The translations under genes were made by a program, and so were the position numbers. Positions 18,646 to 27,410 of a DNA stretch of 64,000 nucleotides are shown here, one piece after another. The DNA comes from Kordia algicida (GTDB taxonomy: Bacteria > Bacteroidota > Bacteroidia > Flavobacteriales > Flavobacteriaceae): the NCBI RefSeq assembly GCF_051013375.1, contig NZ_CP142125.1; one strand, written 5' to 3'. Positions within the stretch are counted from its first letter, which is position 1. Each line of letters opens with the position of its first letter. Under the pieces are notes generated by a model. The model worked only from the letters and a program-made list of their open reading frames with translations, did not search any database and was not told the origin of the DNA.

Positions 18646-20301
18646 TTATGATTTTAATAGTTCTTTCGCATTTGCCAATGCCGAATCGGAGATTTTTGCA
18701 CCACTTAACATTTGTGCAATTTCCTCTATGCGTTCTTCTTCGCGCAATTCTTTTAAATGTGTGGTTGTCACTTCGTTAATATCTTGTTTGTAGACTTTGA
18801 AGTGTTGTTTTCCTTTGGCAGCAATTTGCGGTAAATGTGTGATAGAAAATACCTGCATACTTTTCCCCATGTGCTGCATGATTCGCGCCATTTTGTTCGC
18901 CACTTCACCAGAAACTCCTGTGTCAATTTCGTCAAACATAATAGTTGGTAATTGCATGTATTTTGACAAAATTGCCTTGATACACAACATAACGCGCGAC
19001 AATTCTCCTCCAGAAGCCGCTTTTTTGAGCTCGTTAAAGTTTCCGCCTTTGTTTGCCGCAAATAGAAATTGTAAATCGTCCATTCCATTAGCGTAAAATT
19101 GTTTTGCCAATTGAACTTTGATATCAAAACGTGCATTTGGCATGCCCAAGTTTGCTAATAAACGCTCTAGTTGTTCAACTAATTTTGGAATGCCTTCCGT
19201 ACGTTTTTGATGAATTGTCTTTGCAAGTTGCTTTAATTGATTGCTTAATGTTGTCAGTTCTTTTTCTTTTGCTTGAATGACTTCATCTATGTTTTCCGAA
19301 ACGGCCGCTTTTTCAGAGAGTTCCGTTTGAATTTCCACTAATTCTTCAACTGAAAGCACATTGTGTTTTTTTTGTAAATCGAATATCTTTTGAAGCTTCG
19401 ATGAAATTTCTTCTAATTGCTCAGGATTGAATGAAACTTCTCCTTGCAGATTGATGATTTCGTTATAAATGTCATCTAATTCTATGTATGAACTTTTAAT
19501 GCGTTCTGCCAAGCTGTTAAATTCTGGTGCAATTCCCGAGAGTTTTCCTGAAACTACTTGCAATTCTGAAAGTAAATTTAATACTCCAACTTGCTCATCA
19601 GAAAGGATTTGTTCCGATGTACTTAGATTCGTTTTTATGTCTTCCGCATTATTTAAACGCTCGTATTGCGCTTCTAAATCAGCAAGTATCAAGCCTTCTA
19701 GTTTTGCTTCTTCCAATTCTTTTAAAAGAAACATATTGTAATCATGTTCTTTTTCTAAAGCCGCTTGTTCGTCACGAATGTTTCGTAATTCTTTTTGAGT
19801 GGCTTGATAAGTTTTGAGTACTTCTTGATACGAAGTTACTTCGTCAGAAACGTTTGCCAGCGTATCAATGACTTGAAATTGAAATTGATTGTCAGTCAAT
19901 TGTAATGTTTGATGTTGCGAATGAATATCAATTAATTGATCGCCCAAAGCTTGTAATACGCCTAAACGCACAGGAACATCGTTTACAAAGGCTCTCGATT
20001 TTCCAGAAGGCAATATTTCACGTCGTACAATTGTATCATGATCGTAATCGAGATCATTTTCTTCAAAAAATTGTTTGAGCTTGTACTTTTTTATGGAAAA
20101 TTCCGCTTCAATCACACATTTGCGATCTTTATCTTTTAGCGAAGATAAATCCGCACGTTTTCCTAAGATTAATGCCAAACCGCCTAGAAGAATTGATTTT
20201 CCAGCACCAGTTTCTCCAGTGATAATCGTTAGTCCTTTGTCAAATTCGACTTGTAAAGAATCGATTAACGCAAAGTTTTTTATAGAAAGTTGTGTGAGCA
20301 A
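18646..20301 (-). CDS. recN: DNA repair protein RecN
   Basis: A 551-residue SMC-like ATPase acting in double-strand break repair. Walker A is GETGAGKS at 29-36, after the LSIKNFALIDSLQVEF start typical of RecN. A long coiled-coil region runs from ~150 to ~390. The ABC signature ASGGELSR and the Walker B segment IMFDEIDTGVSGEVA lie in the last third. Length is normal. Last gene of the bamD-rpoZ-coaBC-DUF4835-recN series, 69 bases after DUF4835, an order widely kept in Flavobacteriia. Confidence 0.95.
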   Translation of the reverse strand: MLTQLSIKNFALIDSLQVEFDKGLTIITGETGAGKSILLGGLALILGKRADLSSLKDKDRKCVIEAEFSIKKYKLKQFFEENDLDYDHDTIVRREILPSGKSRAFVNDVPVRLGVLQALGDQLIDIHSQHQTLQLTDNQFQFQVIDTLANVSDEVTSYQEVLKTYQATQKELRNIRDEQAALEKEHDYNMFLLKELEEAKLEGLILADLEAQYERLNNAEDIKTNLSTSEQILSDEQVGVLNLLSELQVVSGKLSGIAPEFNSLAERIKSSYIELDDIYNEIINLQGEVSFNPEQLEEISSKLQKIFDLQKKHNVLSVEELVEIQTELSEKAAVSENIDEVIQAKEKELTTLSNQLKQLAKTIHQKRTEGIPKLVEQLERLLANLGMPNARFDIKVQLAKQFYANGMDDLQFLFAANKGGNFNELKKAASGGELSRVMLCIKAILSKYMQLPTIMFDEIDTGVSGEVANKMARIMQHMGKSMQVFSITHLPQIAAKGKQHFKVYKQDINEVTTTHLKELREEERIEEIAQMLSGAKISDSALANAKELLKS

Positions 20302-20370
20302 TGCCGTAAAGTTTTGTTACAATAGTTTCAACATACAAAAATAGCGTATTGCTCTAAATTTTCGCAAAAA

Positions 20371-21261
20371 TCAGAATTTAATTTTTTCCCATTTTGAAGC
20401 GTGAAATGGCGCGACTCTATTGAGGGTTTCTACCAATTGTGTGACACTTACTTTTGGTCCGCCAGAGAAAACATTTTGAATTTCTTCCGCTTTGGCATCA
20501 AAAAAGGTTTGTAATAAGAAGGAATTGGGTCTTCGGTTGTTCAATGCTTTGAAAAGTTCTAAGCTTCCACTGATGGCTTGTTTTGCCGAACGCGGATCAT
20601 CTGCCATTTTATCCATTCCTACTCTGTGGTAGTTATACATTACCGTTCTGTATTCTTTATACGTATTGTTGAGCATGTTGTCTAACAATCTCCAACGTGT
20701 ACGATTTCCATCTGCTTCTTTCCATCCTAGAAATGGACTTGTCTGCGAGAGGTTCACAATTTGTTGTGCTTGCGCATAGTAATCTGATCCGCCTCTGAGC
20801 GAAAATGTGTCTGCGTCAATCCCTAAAATAATGTGCACATAGTAAGCAACAACCGCAACTAAGTTTGAGGTGAATGCGTTGGGATTGTATACAATTGGTT
20901 GAAATTCTTGATAGATGAATCGAAATTGTCTGTCATTGAAGTTAAATACAGGCGACTCAAATGACGAATTGTAGATTGGTCGTGATGATTGCACTTGAAT
21001 GGTCGCTACGAATTCATCCGATTGGTATTGCGATACATTTATCACCATACTACAGTTGATGCGTTCTTGTGGTGCAAATTTCTTATTAGTCCATTGAGTT
21101 TTGTTGACAAAATCATTCAGCGAACGTTCTAAGGTTTTGAAAATTTGCTGATTTGTCTGATTCACTTGTTGTGCATCAATTGTGATTTGACAGTTTAATT
21201 CTTGTGCCGTCATGAATGATGCTACACTGAAAAATAAGATACTTAAAACAAGATTACGCAT
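20371..21261 (-). CDS. DUF4835 family exported protein
   Basis: A 296-residue protein with a signal peptide (1-19, cut after MTAQ) and a mature start ELNCQITIDAQQV, the hallmark of DUF4835. Family members in Bacteroidota have been annotated as the T9SS-associated protein PorD; I recall that name from annotations and cannot check it here. No enzymatic motif is visible. It overlaps the end of coaBC by 8 bases, so the two are probably translationally coupled, and sits in the conserved bamD-rpoZ-coaBC-DUF4835-recN cluster. The link to bamD suggests envelope assembly. Confidence 0.85.
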   Translation of the reverse strand: MRNLVLSILFFSVASFMTAQELNCQITIDAQQVNQTNQQIFKTLERSLNDFVNKTQWTNKKFAPQERINCSMVINVSQYQSDEFVATIQVQSSRPIYNSSFESPVFNFNDRQFRFIYQEFQPIVYNPNAFTSNLVAVVAYYVHIILGIDADTFSLRGGSDYYAQAQQIVNLSQTSPFLGWKEADGNRTRWRLLDNMLNNTYKEYRTVMYNYHRVGMDKMADDPRSAKQAISGSLELFKALNNRRPNSFLLQTFFDAKAEEIQNVFSGGPKVSVTQLVETLNRVAPFHASKWEKIKF

Positions 21262-22465
21262 GGATTCGTTTTAAAATTTCACTAAATATATCGTTGGCTA
21301 CTTCAGCTTTCGATTTTAATCCAAAAGCTAAGGTATTCATTTTTTTATCAATAATTGTTACTTTGTTTGTTGGTTTTCCAAATCCTGCTCCTTTATCGTT
21401 TAACGAGTTGAGCACAATCATATCCAAGTTTTTACGCGTAAGTTTTCCTTTAGCATTTTCCAATTCATTGTTCGTTTCTAAAGCAAAACCGACTAAAAAT
21501 TGTTCTTTTTTGATGTCTCCAAGCGAAGCAAGAATGTCTTTTGTTTTGACCAACTCTATCTGTAACGTTGAATCGTTCTTTTTTATTTTCTGAGTAGCTA
21601 CATCTTTTGGTTTGTAATCTGCAACTGCTGCCGAAAGTATGGCAATATCTGCTGAAGGGAAATCTGCATGCGCCGCATTATACATGTCTTCTGCACTGAT
21701 GACATTTACCACGTTTACTGACGAATGTGAAATGCTTTGATTGTTTGGACCTGCAATTAAAATAACCTCAGCACCTAAGTTTGCTGCGGCTCGCGCGAGT
21801 TCATAGCCCATTTTTCCAGAAGAATGATTTCCGATGAAACGCACAGGATCAATAGCCTCATAAGTTGGACCTGCTGTAATGACTACTTTTTTTCCTTTCA
21901 GCGGAAGCGCAGCCAAAATATCTTTTTCTATAAAGGAAACGATGTCTTCTGGTTCTGCCATACGTCCTTCTCCAACCAAACCACTTGCCAATTCTCCGCT
22001 AGTTGCAGGAATCATGATGTTTCCAAAACTAGCTAGTTTTTCAAAAGAGTTTTTGGTCGATAGATGTTTGTACATATCCAAGTCCATTGCTGGTGCAAAA
22101 TAAACTGGACATTTTGCTGATAAGTAAGTAGCAAGCAATAAATTATTGCTATTTCCTGTTGCCATTTTGGACATGGTATTTGCTGTTGCAGGTGCAATCA
22201 ACATAAAGTCTGCCCACAAACCAAGTTCTACATGATTTGTCCACATGTCGTTTTCATCTTCTTCATTAGTAAAAGATGAATGCACGGGATTTTTAGATAA
22301 TGTAGATAAGGTTAACGGCGTTATGAAGTCTTTGGCAGCAGGCGTCATAATCACTTTGACTTCGGCGCCTGCTTTGATGAATAACCGTACTAGAGAAGCT
22401 GTTTTATAAGCGGCAATTCCAGCGGTAACGCCTAGTAATACTTTTTTGCCCCTTAAAATTGACAT
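21254..22465 (-). CDS. coaBC: Phosphopantothenoylcysteine decarboxylase / phosphopantothenate-cysteine ligase
   Basis: A 403-residue bifunctional enzyme catalysing two successive steps of coenzyme A synthesis. The N-terminal CoaC flavoprotein half has GVTAGIAAYK, the catalytic-His segment NHVELG near 75 and the PAMDLDM clamp near 125. The C-terminal CoaB half starts around 190 with VVITAGPTYEAIDPVRFIGN and GNHSSGKMGYELA, and ends with the nucleotide-binding ligase region. Normal length for the fusion. It lies 3 bases after rpoZ and overlaps DUF4835. Confidence 0.95.
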   Translation of the reverse strand: MSILRGKKVLLGVTAGIAAYKTASLVRLFIKAGAEVKVIMTPAAKDFITPLTLSTLSKNPVHSSFTNEEDENDMWTNHVELGLWADFMLIAPATANTMSKMATGNSNNLLLATYLSAKCPVYFAPAMDLDMYKHLSTKNSFEKLASFGNIMIPATSGELASGLVGEGRMAEPEDIVSFIEKDILAALPLKGKKVVITAGPTYEAIDPVRFIGNHSSGKMGYELARAAANLGAEVILIAGPNNQSISHSSVNVVNVISAEDMYNAAHADFPSADIAILSAAVADYKPKDVATQKIKKNDSTLQIELVKTKDILASLGDIKKEQFLVGFALETNNELENAKGKLTRKNLDMIVLNSLNDKGAGFGKPTNKVTIIDKKMNTLAFGLKSKAEVANDIFSEILKRIHA

Positions 22466-22468
22466 AGA

Positions 22469-22795
22469 CTAAGCTTCTTCTTTTGTGTTACGGTAATATA
22501 TTTTTTCTTCCAACCATTCTTGTACAGCAATAGCGTGTGGTTTTGGAAGTTTTTCGTAGAATTTAGATACTTCGATTTGCTCTTTGTTTTCAAAGATTTC
22601 TTCTAAACTGTCGTTGTGTGTAGCAAATTCGTCTAACTTCTCAATCAATTCTTTTTTGATTTCAGAGTTGATTTGAATTGCTCTTTTAGCTACAACAGAA
22701 ATTGCTTCATAAATATTGTCCGTTGGCGCATCAAATTGATTTCTTTCAACTGTTGTTGTGCTGATTGGAGCGTCTAAGTTTTTAATATCAACCAT
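22469..22795 (-). CDS. rpoZ: DNA-directed RNA polymerase omega subunit (Bacteroidota type)
   Basis: A 108-residue protein in the invariant flavobacterial slot between bamD and coaBC. It carries the omega-like core NIYEAISVVAKRAIQINSEIK near residues 27-47 (compare the NRFxLvxxAaKRArQl core of omega) followed by an acidic helical tail. Omega helps RNA polymerase assembly and stability. The start ATG lies 5 bases after the bamD stop. Confidence 0.85.
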   Translation of the reverse strand: MVDIKNLDAPISTTTVERNQFDAPTDNIYEAISVVAKRAIQINSEIKKELIEKLDEFATHNDSLEEIFENKEQIEVSKFYEKLPKPHAIAVQEWLEEKIYYRNTKEEA

Positions 22796-22800
22796 AATTG

Positions 22801-23607
22801 TTATTTTGAAAATTTTGCTAATTCTTCTGTTATTGAAGCCATAATTTTGTCGGCTTCTTCTCTATATTTTGATTCAGGATAAAACTTTACCAACGTTTTG
22901 TACGCTGATGCGGCTTCATTATAACGTCCTTCCATTAAAGATGCAAAACTTTTTGTTGCTAAGTTATACATGGCATCTAGTTTTAAGAACATGGCATCTT
23001 CTCTGAAGCTTGTCCCTGGATAATCTGAAAGAAAGTTCTCAACTGCTTTTATTGACGATTTGTAATCAGAAATCGTATTGTATTGTTTTGCAATTTCGTA
23101 TGCTTTCTTTTCAATTTTTGTTGTCAATTCATCTACCATTACATTGGCATTATCTAGATATTTTGAATCTGGATAGTTGTTGATGAATGATTGAAGTTTA
23201 TTAATTGCCTTGATTGTTTCTCTTTGATCTATACTGTAACGAGGCGATTCCATGTAATAGCTTTTTGCTTCATAGAATGCTGCAGATTGGATACTGTCAC
23301 TTTTTGGATATGAACGTACAAAACGCTCAAATTGATATCCTGAAACGATGAATTGTTCTATTTCAAATAGTGATCTTGCATATAAGAACGTTACGCGCTC
23401 TCCTTGCGGTTTCCCTCTGTATCGTGGTACAATTTGCTCAAAAAGTCTACTTGATTTTTTAAACTTTCCTTCTTTATATAATCTTTCCGCTAGTTCGTAT
23501 TTTACTTTCGTATCTTCCGACTTAAGTGCTTTTTGGTATTCGCTACAAGAAGCGAATGTAATAGCTATTAAAACTAGGTATAGAAATTTAGGCATCTTTT
23601 TAAACAT
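22801..23607 (-). CDS. bamD: Outer membrane assembly lipoprotein BamD
   Basis: A 268-residue TPR lipoprotein of the BAM complex that folds outer-membrane proteins. The signal ends in the lipobox TFASC. The YfiO/BamD pattern is clear: YELAERLYKEGKFKKSSRLF, then YKSSIKAVENFLSDYPGTSF and a final YKTLVKFYPESKYREEAD, five TPR-like helical pairs in all. A -7 promoter element sits only 4 bases before the first ATG (23607), so translation more likely begins at the in-frame ATG at 23595 (MPKFLYLVLIA...). First gene of the bamD-rpoZ-coaBC-DUF4835-recN operon. Confidence 0.92.
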   Translation of the reverse strand: MFKKMPKFLYLVLIAITFASCSEYQKALKSEDTKVKYELAERLYKEGKFKKSSRLFEQIVPRYRGKPQGERVTFLYARSLFEIEQFIVSGYQFERFVRSYPKSDSIQSAAFYEAKSYYMESPRYSIDQRETIKAINKLQSFINNYPDSKYLDNANVMVDELTTKIEKKAYEIAKQYNTISDYKSSIKAVENFLSDYPGTSFREDAMFLKLDAMYNLATKSFASLMEGRYNEAASAYKTLVKFYPESKYREEADKIMASITEELAKFSK

Positions 23608-23611
23608 CTGG

Positions 23612-23619
23612 CAAAAATA
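23612..23619 (-). promoter_or_regulatory. -7 element of the bamD operon promoter
   Basis: The minus strand reads TATTTTTG, a perfect TAnnTTTG. Transcription would begin at about the first ATG of the bamD frame, favouring the second ATG (23595) as the true start. The -33 region is not convincing. Confidence 0.5.
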
Positions 23620-23708
23620 GGTATTTATTATGTATTATGAAAACATTTTTAAGTCGCTAAATTAACTTTAGAAATCTGATTTTAGTATTCTTTATCATAG
23701 TTTTAACT

Positions 23709-23862
23709 TTTTGGAGCGCTTTGCTTTTAGATCGCTGCCGCTTTTGGAGCGCTTTGCTCTTAGATCGGCTTCGCCTTTTAGACTGCTTTGCTGTTAGAAA
23801 CGCTAACGCTTTTAGACTTGTTGGAATTGCTGACGCTTTTAGACTGCTTTGCTTTTAGAGCT
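23709..23862. repeat. Degenerate hairpin repeat array (CTTTTAGA units)
   Basis: About eight units of 15 to 22 bases, each made of a small self-complementary core (GGCTTCGCC, AGCGCTTTGCT, CGCTAACG) followed by CTTTTAGA or TGTTAGA. Together they form a run of imperfect hairpins between the bamD operon and the IS element. No frame is open through it. Confidence 0.7.
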
Positions 23863-23896
23863 AACTCTCTAACTAATCTAACCATCTAAGTAAGTC

Positions 23897-23901
23897 TAAT
23901 A
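23897..23901. repeat. Left target-site duplication of the IS982 element
   Basis: TAATA, repeated exactly at 24915-24919 on the other side of the element. Confidence 0.65.
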
Positions 23902-24914
23902 ACCTGAGTTCGATTAATATTCAGGATAGTTTTACTACCAAAAAAAGATAGATTTTTAGTAAATTAAAGTGTTGAAATTCAATTTATTAATCTAAAAATC
24001 TATCTATGGTTTCTTTTTCTAAAATTACGGAAATATTTTGTATTGTTGATGAATTCTGCAAAGAATATGATCAAATAGTTGATAAATCGCTACTTGGTAA
24101 TGCTCCCAAACGACCTCCAATAATGTCAAAAAGTGAAATTATTACCATTACAATACTTTTTCATTTAAGTGGTTTTAGAACTTTTAAGCACTTCTATATA
24201 TTTTATATTCAGAAGCACATGCAGGAAGAATTCCCTAAAACTATATCTTACAACAGATTTGTCGAACAAATGCAAAGTAATTTAATGGCTATGACTTTAT
24301 TTTTGAAGACTTGTTGTCTTGGTGATTGTACTGGGATTTCTTTTGTGGATTCCACACCTATTAGAGTCTGTAAAAACAAGCGTATCAAACGCAATAAGGT
24401 ATTTAAAGGAATAGCCAACACTGGAAAGTCTACTATGGGATGGTTTTATGGATTTAAACTTCACATCGTCATAAATGATAAAGGCGAAATCCTAACCTTT
24501 ACAATTACACAAGCCAGTGAAGATGATAGAACACCACTAAAACAAGAACGATTTTTAGACAAAATATTTGGAAAACTATTTGCTGACAAAGGATATATAG
24601 GCAAAGAACTAGCCAAATTACTATTCATTGATGGCGTACAACTGATCACCAATATTAAAAATAATATGAAAAACGCGCTGTTGACAATATCAGATAAAAT
24701 ACTGCTTAGAAAAAGATCCGTAATAGAAACGGTCAACGATGAACTTAAAAATATTTGTCAAGTAGAGCATTCAAGACATAGAAGTTTTGAAAACTTTCTT
24801 AGCAATCTAATTGCAGGATTGATAGCTTACAGCTTTTTACCTAAAAAACCACAAATTAGATTTCAGTCAAATAATAGTAATCAAATTTACTTGTTTTAAT
24901 AATCGAACTCAGGT
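23902..24914 (+). mobile_element. Complete IS982-family insertion sequence
   Basis: A 1,013-bp element. Perfect terminal inverted repeats ACCTGAGTTCGATTA (23902-23916) and TAATCGAACTCAGGT (24900-24914), one intact transposase gene, and a 5-bp direct repeat TAATA on both sides. Intact ends, an intact gene and an exact duplication suggest recent insertion and possible activity. It landed 8 bases beyond the stop of the Kir channel gene and may have removed that gene's terminator. Confidence 0.88.
24006..24899 (+). CDS. IS982-family DDE transposase
   Basis: A 297-residue transposase of normal length for the family, filling most of the element. Catalytic residues fit the DDE pattern: D115 in FVDSTPIRVC, D194 in FADKGYIGKEL and E241 in KRSVIETVNDELK, with the Y..R/K residues around 191-245 seen in IS4/IS982-like enzymes. 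The stop codon directly adjoins the right inverted repeat. No frameshift or internal stop. Confidence 0.92.
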   Translation: MVSFSKITEIFCIVDEFCKEYDQIVDKSLLGNAPKRPPIMSKSEIITITILFHLSGFRTFKHFYIFYIQKHMQEEFPKTISYNRFVEQMQSNLMAMTLFLKTCCLGDCTGISFVDSTPIRVCKNKRIKRNKVFKGIANTGKSTMGWFYGFKLHIVINDKGEILTFTITQASEDDRTPLKQERFLDKIFGKLFADKGYIGKELAKLLFIDGVQLITNIKNNMKNALLTISDKILLRKRSVIETVNDELKNICQVEHSRHRSFENFLSNLIAGLIAYSFLPKKPQIRFQSNNSNQIYLF

Positions 24915-24919
24915 TAATA
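24915..24919. repeat. Right target-site duplication of the IS982 element
   Basis: TAATA, identical to 23897-23901. Confidence 0.65.
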
Positions 24920-24926
24920 AGCTAAA

Positions 24927-25844
24927 CTACATTTTCTCCGTATGACTTATTTTACGATGATCTAATACCGTGTAACCGTCTTCATCAAAATAGAAGGCTT
25001 TTTCGAAGGCGACATTCATCAGTAATTCTTCAAAAGTATACGAATGTAATCGGTATACTTCTTCGTTGAAAGCTTCGTCATAGTAAGAAACCATGATTAA
25101 GAATTCGCCATTGAGTGTTTTGAGTTGTTCTTCGGTAAATTTATGCAATGGTGAATCTTCTGTGATTTCATGTACCAATGTCCATGTTGTTGGCAAATAG
25201 GTAATGTGATCTCTTTCTAGTTTTAATTGATAGAAGTTACGCTGATAGCCTTCATTATTGTCCATTTCTGTAATTGCCAACGTTACCGTTACTCGCGGAT
25301 TTATCATGACGTCTGTTTTGCTATTCATCAGCCGAAACATTAACGCTTTTCCATCGTTAAAATCACGCCAAATGATGTTTTCACTGAATTGAATGAGTGC
25401 TTTTGGTTTTGAAAATCGTCCGTATAGTAATCCTGTTACGAATGAAAAACTTAGCAATCCTACCAATGCTTGAAAACTTGACACAACGCCAGCAATCAAG
25501 CTTGTTGGAGCCATTGCGCCATATCCTAAAGTTGTAATGGTTTGCGACGAAAAGAAAAACGCATTGACAAAATCTACAATAAATGTTTGTGGTTCTACAG
25601 AAATGTATTCTACACCAATAAAAACATATATGGTGGCAAAGAATAGGTTTAAAATAAAGTACGCAAGAAATACAAAACAAAAGAAACGCGTCCAACTGAT
25701 ATCAACCAAATACGCATATAATGCAGAGATTCCTGTTTTTCCATGCAAATGCTTAATGTTAAACGAACCGTCTTTGTTGACGATTCGTTTTGCCGTAGTG
25801 ATCGCATCTTCTCCTAATCCTGGATCTTGTACTTTTTTTGCCAT
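24927..25844 (-). CDS. Inward-rectifier type (KirBac-like) potassium channel
   Basis: A 305-residue channel subunit. Two transmembrane helices (~53-78 and ~118-142) flank a pore helix and the selectivity filter TLGYGAM at 105-111. Residues ~150-305 form the beta-rich cytoplasmic Kir domain, with RLMNSKTDVMINPRVTV and a LVHEITEDSPL segment. KirBac filters usually read TVGYG; the Leu is a mild variant. A slide-helix sequence precedes TM1. It is the last gene of a DUF6913-dapA-Kir series, 6 bases after dapA, and its stop is 8 bases from the IS element's target duplication. Confidence 0.9.
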   Translation of the reverse strand: MAKKVQDPGLGEDAITTAKRIVNKDGSFNIKHLHGKTGISALYAYLVDISWTRFFCFVFLAYFILNLFFATIYVFIGVEYISVEPQTFIVDFVNAFFFSSQTITTLGYGAMAPTSLIAGVVSSFQALVGLLSFSFVTGLLYGRFSKPKALIQFSENIIWRDFNDGKALMFRLMNSKTDVMINPRVTVTLAITEMDNNEGYQRNFYQLKLERDHITYLPTTWTLVHEITEDSPLHKFTEEQLKTLNGEFLIMVSYYDEAFNEEVYRLHSYTFEELLMNVAFEKAFYFDEDGYTVLDHRKISHTEKM

Positions 25845-25850
25845 TCAATG

Positions 25851-26732
25851 TTATGAATTCAATGAATCGGTAAAGTCGTTGAGCTTTTGTTTGAGCGAAT
25901 CAGAAGCTTCTATTAGTGGTAAACGTACTGTTGCCGTAGAAAGATTCAGTTTTTCAAAAACAGCCTTGATTCCCGCTGGGTTTCCTTCTTCAAATATATA
26001 ATCAATTGCTGGCATAAGTTTGTAGTGAAGTTTTGTGGCTTCTGCAACGTTTCCAACCAATCCAAAACGAATCATTTCAGAGAATTCTTTAGCATATCCT
26101 TGTCCTATTACAGAGATTACTCCTGCGCCACCTGCGAGTGTCATTGGCAACGCAATCATATCATCTCCAGAAATTACCAAAAAGTCTTTGGGTGCATCTT
26201 TTAGCAATCGCATAGCTTGTACTATGTCGCCCGCAGCTTCTTTGACAGCAATGATATTTTCAAAGTCATTTGCCAATCTAATCACCGTTTCAGGCAACAT
26301 ATTGCTTGCGGTTCTTCCTGGAACATTGTATAAAACGATTGGTTTCGGACTTGCTTCTGCAATGGCTTTAAAGTGTTGGTAAATTCCTTCTTGAGTAGGT
26401 TTGTTATAATATGGAGAAACAGATAGAATTGCATCAATATCATCAAAATTTGTTGCTTTTATTTCAGCTACAACAGCAGCAGTATTGTTTCCGCCAATTC
26501 CTAAGATGATTGGCAAACGTTTGTTGTTGGCTTTGACAACAGTTTCAATCACCAGCTGTTTTTCTTCTGTAGTAAGCACAGCACTTTCAGCCGTTGTCCC
26601 TAAAACGACTAAATATTCAATTCCTCCTTCAATCACGTGCGACACAATGTTTGCTAATGCGCTTGTATCTACCGAAGTGTCTTTGTTAAAAGGGGTAACA
26701 AGGGCAACTCCAGTTCCGATGAATTTCTTCAT
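25851..26732 (-). CDS. dapA: 4-hydroxy-tetrahydrodipicolinate synthase
   Basis: A 293-residue (beta/alpha)8 aldolase that condenses pyruvate with aspartate semialdehyde in lysine and diaminopimelate synthesis. Visible: FIGTGVALVTPF start, LGTTAESAVLT near 44, the YNVPGRTASNM segment carrying the catalytic tyrosine near 134, and the Schiff-base lysine in IIAVKEAAGDI near 163. Normal length. Its start is 2 bases from the DUF6913 stop and its stop 6 bases from the Kir gene, so it sits in a tight operon. Confidence 0.95.
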   Translation of the reverse strand: MKKFIGTGVALVTPFNKDTSVDTSALANIVSHVIEGGIEYLVVLGTTAESAVLTTEEKQLVIETVVKANNKRLPIILGIGGNNTAAVVAEIKATNFDDIDAILSVSPYYNKPTQEGIYQHFKAIAEASPKPIVLYNVPGRTASNMLPETVIRLANDFENIIAVKEAAGDIVQAMRLLKDAPKDFLVISGDDMIALPMTLAGGAGVISVIGQGYAKEFSEMIRFGLVGNVAEATKLHYKLMPAIDYIFEEGNPAGIKAVFEKLNLSTATVRLPLIEASDSLKQKLNDFTDSLNS

Positions 26733-26734
26733 TA

Positions 26735-27244
26735 TTATAATTTATTAAGTATGTGTAAATATTTGTGTAATTCTTCTGCAAATGTTTGTATCTCTTTTTC
26801 TTTTGTTTGAATAATGAGATCGTGTATTTCTTGATCGCAACCTGCAATTCCAATTTTAAAATCTGCTTTGTGCAAGCCTGAAACTAATTGCAACGGCACT
26901 ATATTGTTGTTGTAATAACTGATTAATACATCAAAAGGTGCGTCAAAAAATTGCTTCAAGTCTTTTCCTTTGGGGTTTCCTTTCCATCCAAAGTCTTTTT
27001 CATAAAAAACTGGATAATCAATTGTACGCGCTTTTTTAAAGTTTTTATGATAGCATAATACTTGTACTGTTGCTCCCAATTGCAATTCTTTAATTATCGA
27101 ATTAAAATCAGGCATTTCATCAGCATTTACAATAATTCCAACAGTTTGTATAGGTGCATTACTAACTTTTTTTGCTGTAATATTATTGAGTTTTTTGTTC
27201 AGTGCTTTCTTTGCCGATTTGTATTGTAATCCTTTTAAAAACAT
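26735..27244 (-). CDS. DUF6913 family protein
   Basis: A 169-residue cytoplasmic protein of a flavobacterial family often found before dapA. It has a basic N-terminus (LQYKSAKKALNKKL), a central alpha/beta region TVGIIVNADEMPDF and PFDVLISYYN, and a GIAGCDQE segment near the end. No known function. The frame is open for 23 more codons upstream, but a TAnnTTTG element (27265-27272) lies in that extension, so I take the ATG at 27244 (MFLKGLQYK) as the start. First gene of the DUF6913-dapA-Kir operon. Confidence 0.8.
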   Translation of the reverse strand: MFLKGLQYKSAKKALNKKLNNITAKKVSNAPIQTVGIIVNADEMPDFNSIIKELQLGATVQVLCYHKNFKKARTIDYPVFYEKDFGWKGNPKGKDLKQFFDAPFDVLISYYNNNIVPLQLVSGLHKADFKIGIAGCDQEIHDLIIQTKEKEIQTFAEELHKYLHILNKL

Positions 27245-27264
27245 GCATGCAATTTGATTCTTTA

Positions 27265-27272
27265 CAAAAGTA
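27265..27272 (-). promoter_or_regulatory. -7 element of the DUF6913-dapA-Kir operon
   Basis: The minus strand reads TACTTTTG, matching TAnnTTTG, 20 bases before the chosen ATG. It lies downstream of the hairpin terminator at 27285-27320, so that terminator must end a different transcript. Confidence 0.5.
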
Positions 27273-27284
27273 CTCTTTTTCCAT

Positions 27285-27320
27285 AAAAAAAAGAGATGTA
27301 CATTTAGACACACATCTCTT
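27285..27320 (-). terminator. Strong minus-strand terminator with no gene before it
   Basis: A perfect 9-bp stem AAGAGATGT/ACATCTCTT (27291-27299 with 27312-27320), 12-base loop, then T8 on the minus strand (A run 27285-27292). No protein gene lies upstream on this strand, implying a small RNA or a leader. Confidence 0.75.
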
Positions 27321-27410
27321 AAATTTTAAAACTACAGCTAACTTTTACCCTCATAAACGTTAGTTATACGGCAAGTTACGTGCCTTCTTGGAAAACAAAA
27401 AATATATTTC
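27290..27410 (-). ncRNA. Candidate small RNA ending at an orphan terminator
   Basis: On the minus strand the bases before the terminator fold into small hairpins: GGCA/TGCC around CGTAACT, and CTAAC/GTTAG around GTTTATGAGGG. No ORF with any merit covers the region. A TATTTTTTG sequence near 27400 is one base off the -7 consensus. The 5' end is a guess. It could instead be a leader or attenuator for the DUF6913-dapA-Kir operon, though that operon has its own -7 element downstream. I do not recognise a known RNA family. Confidence 0.4.
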
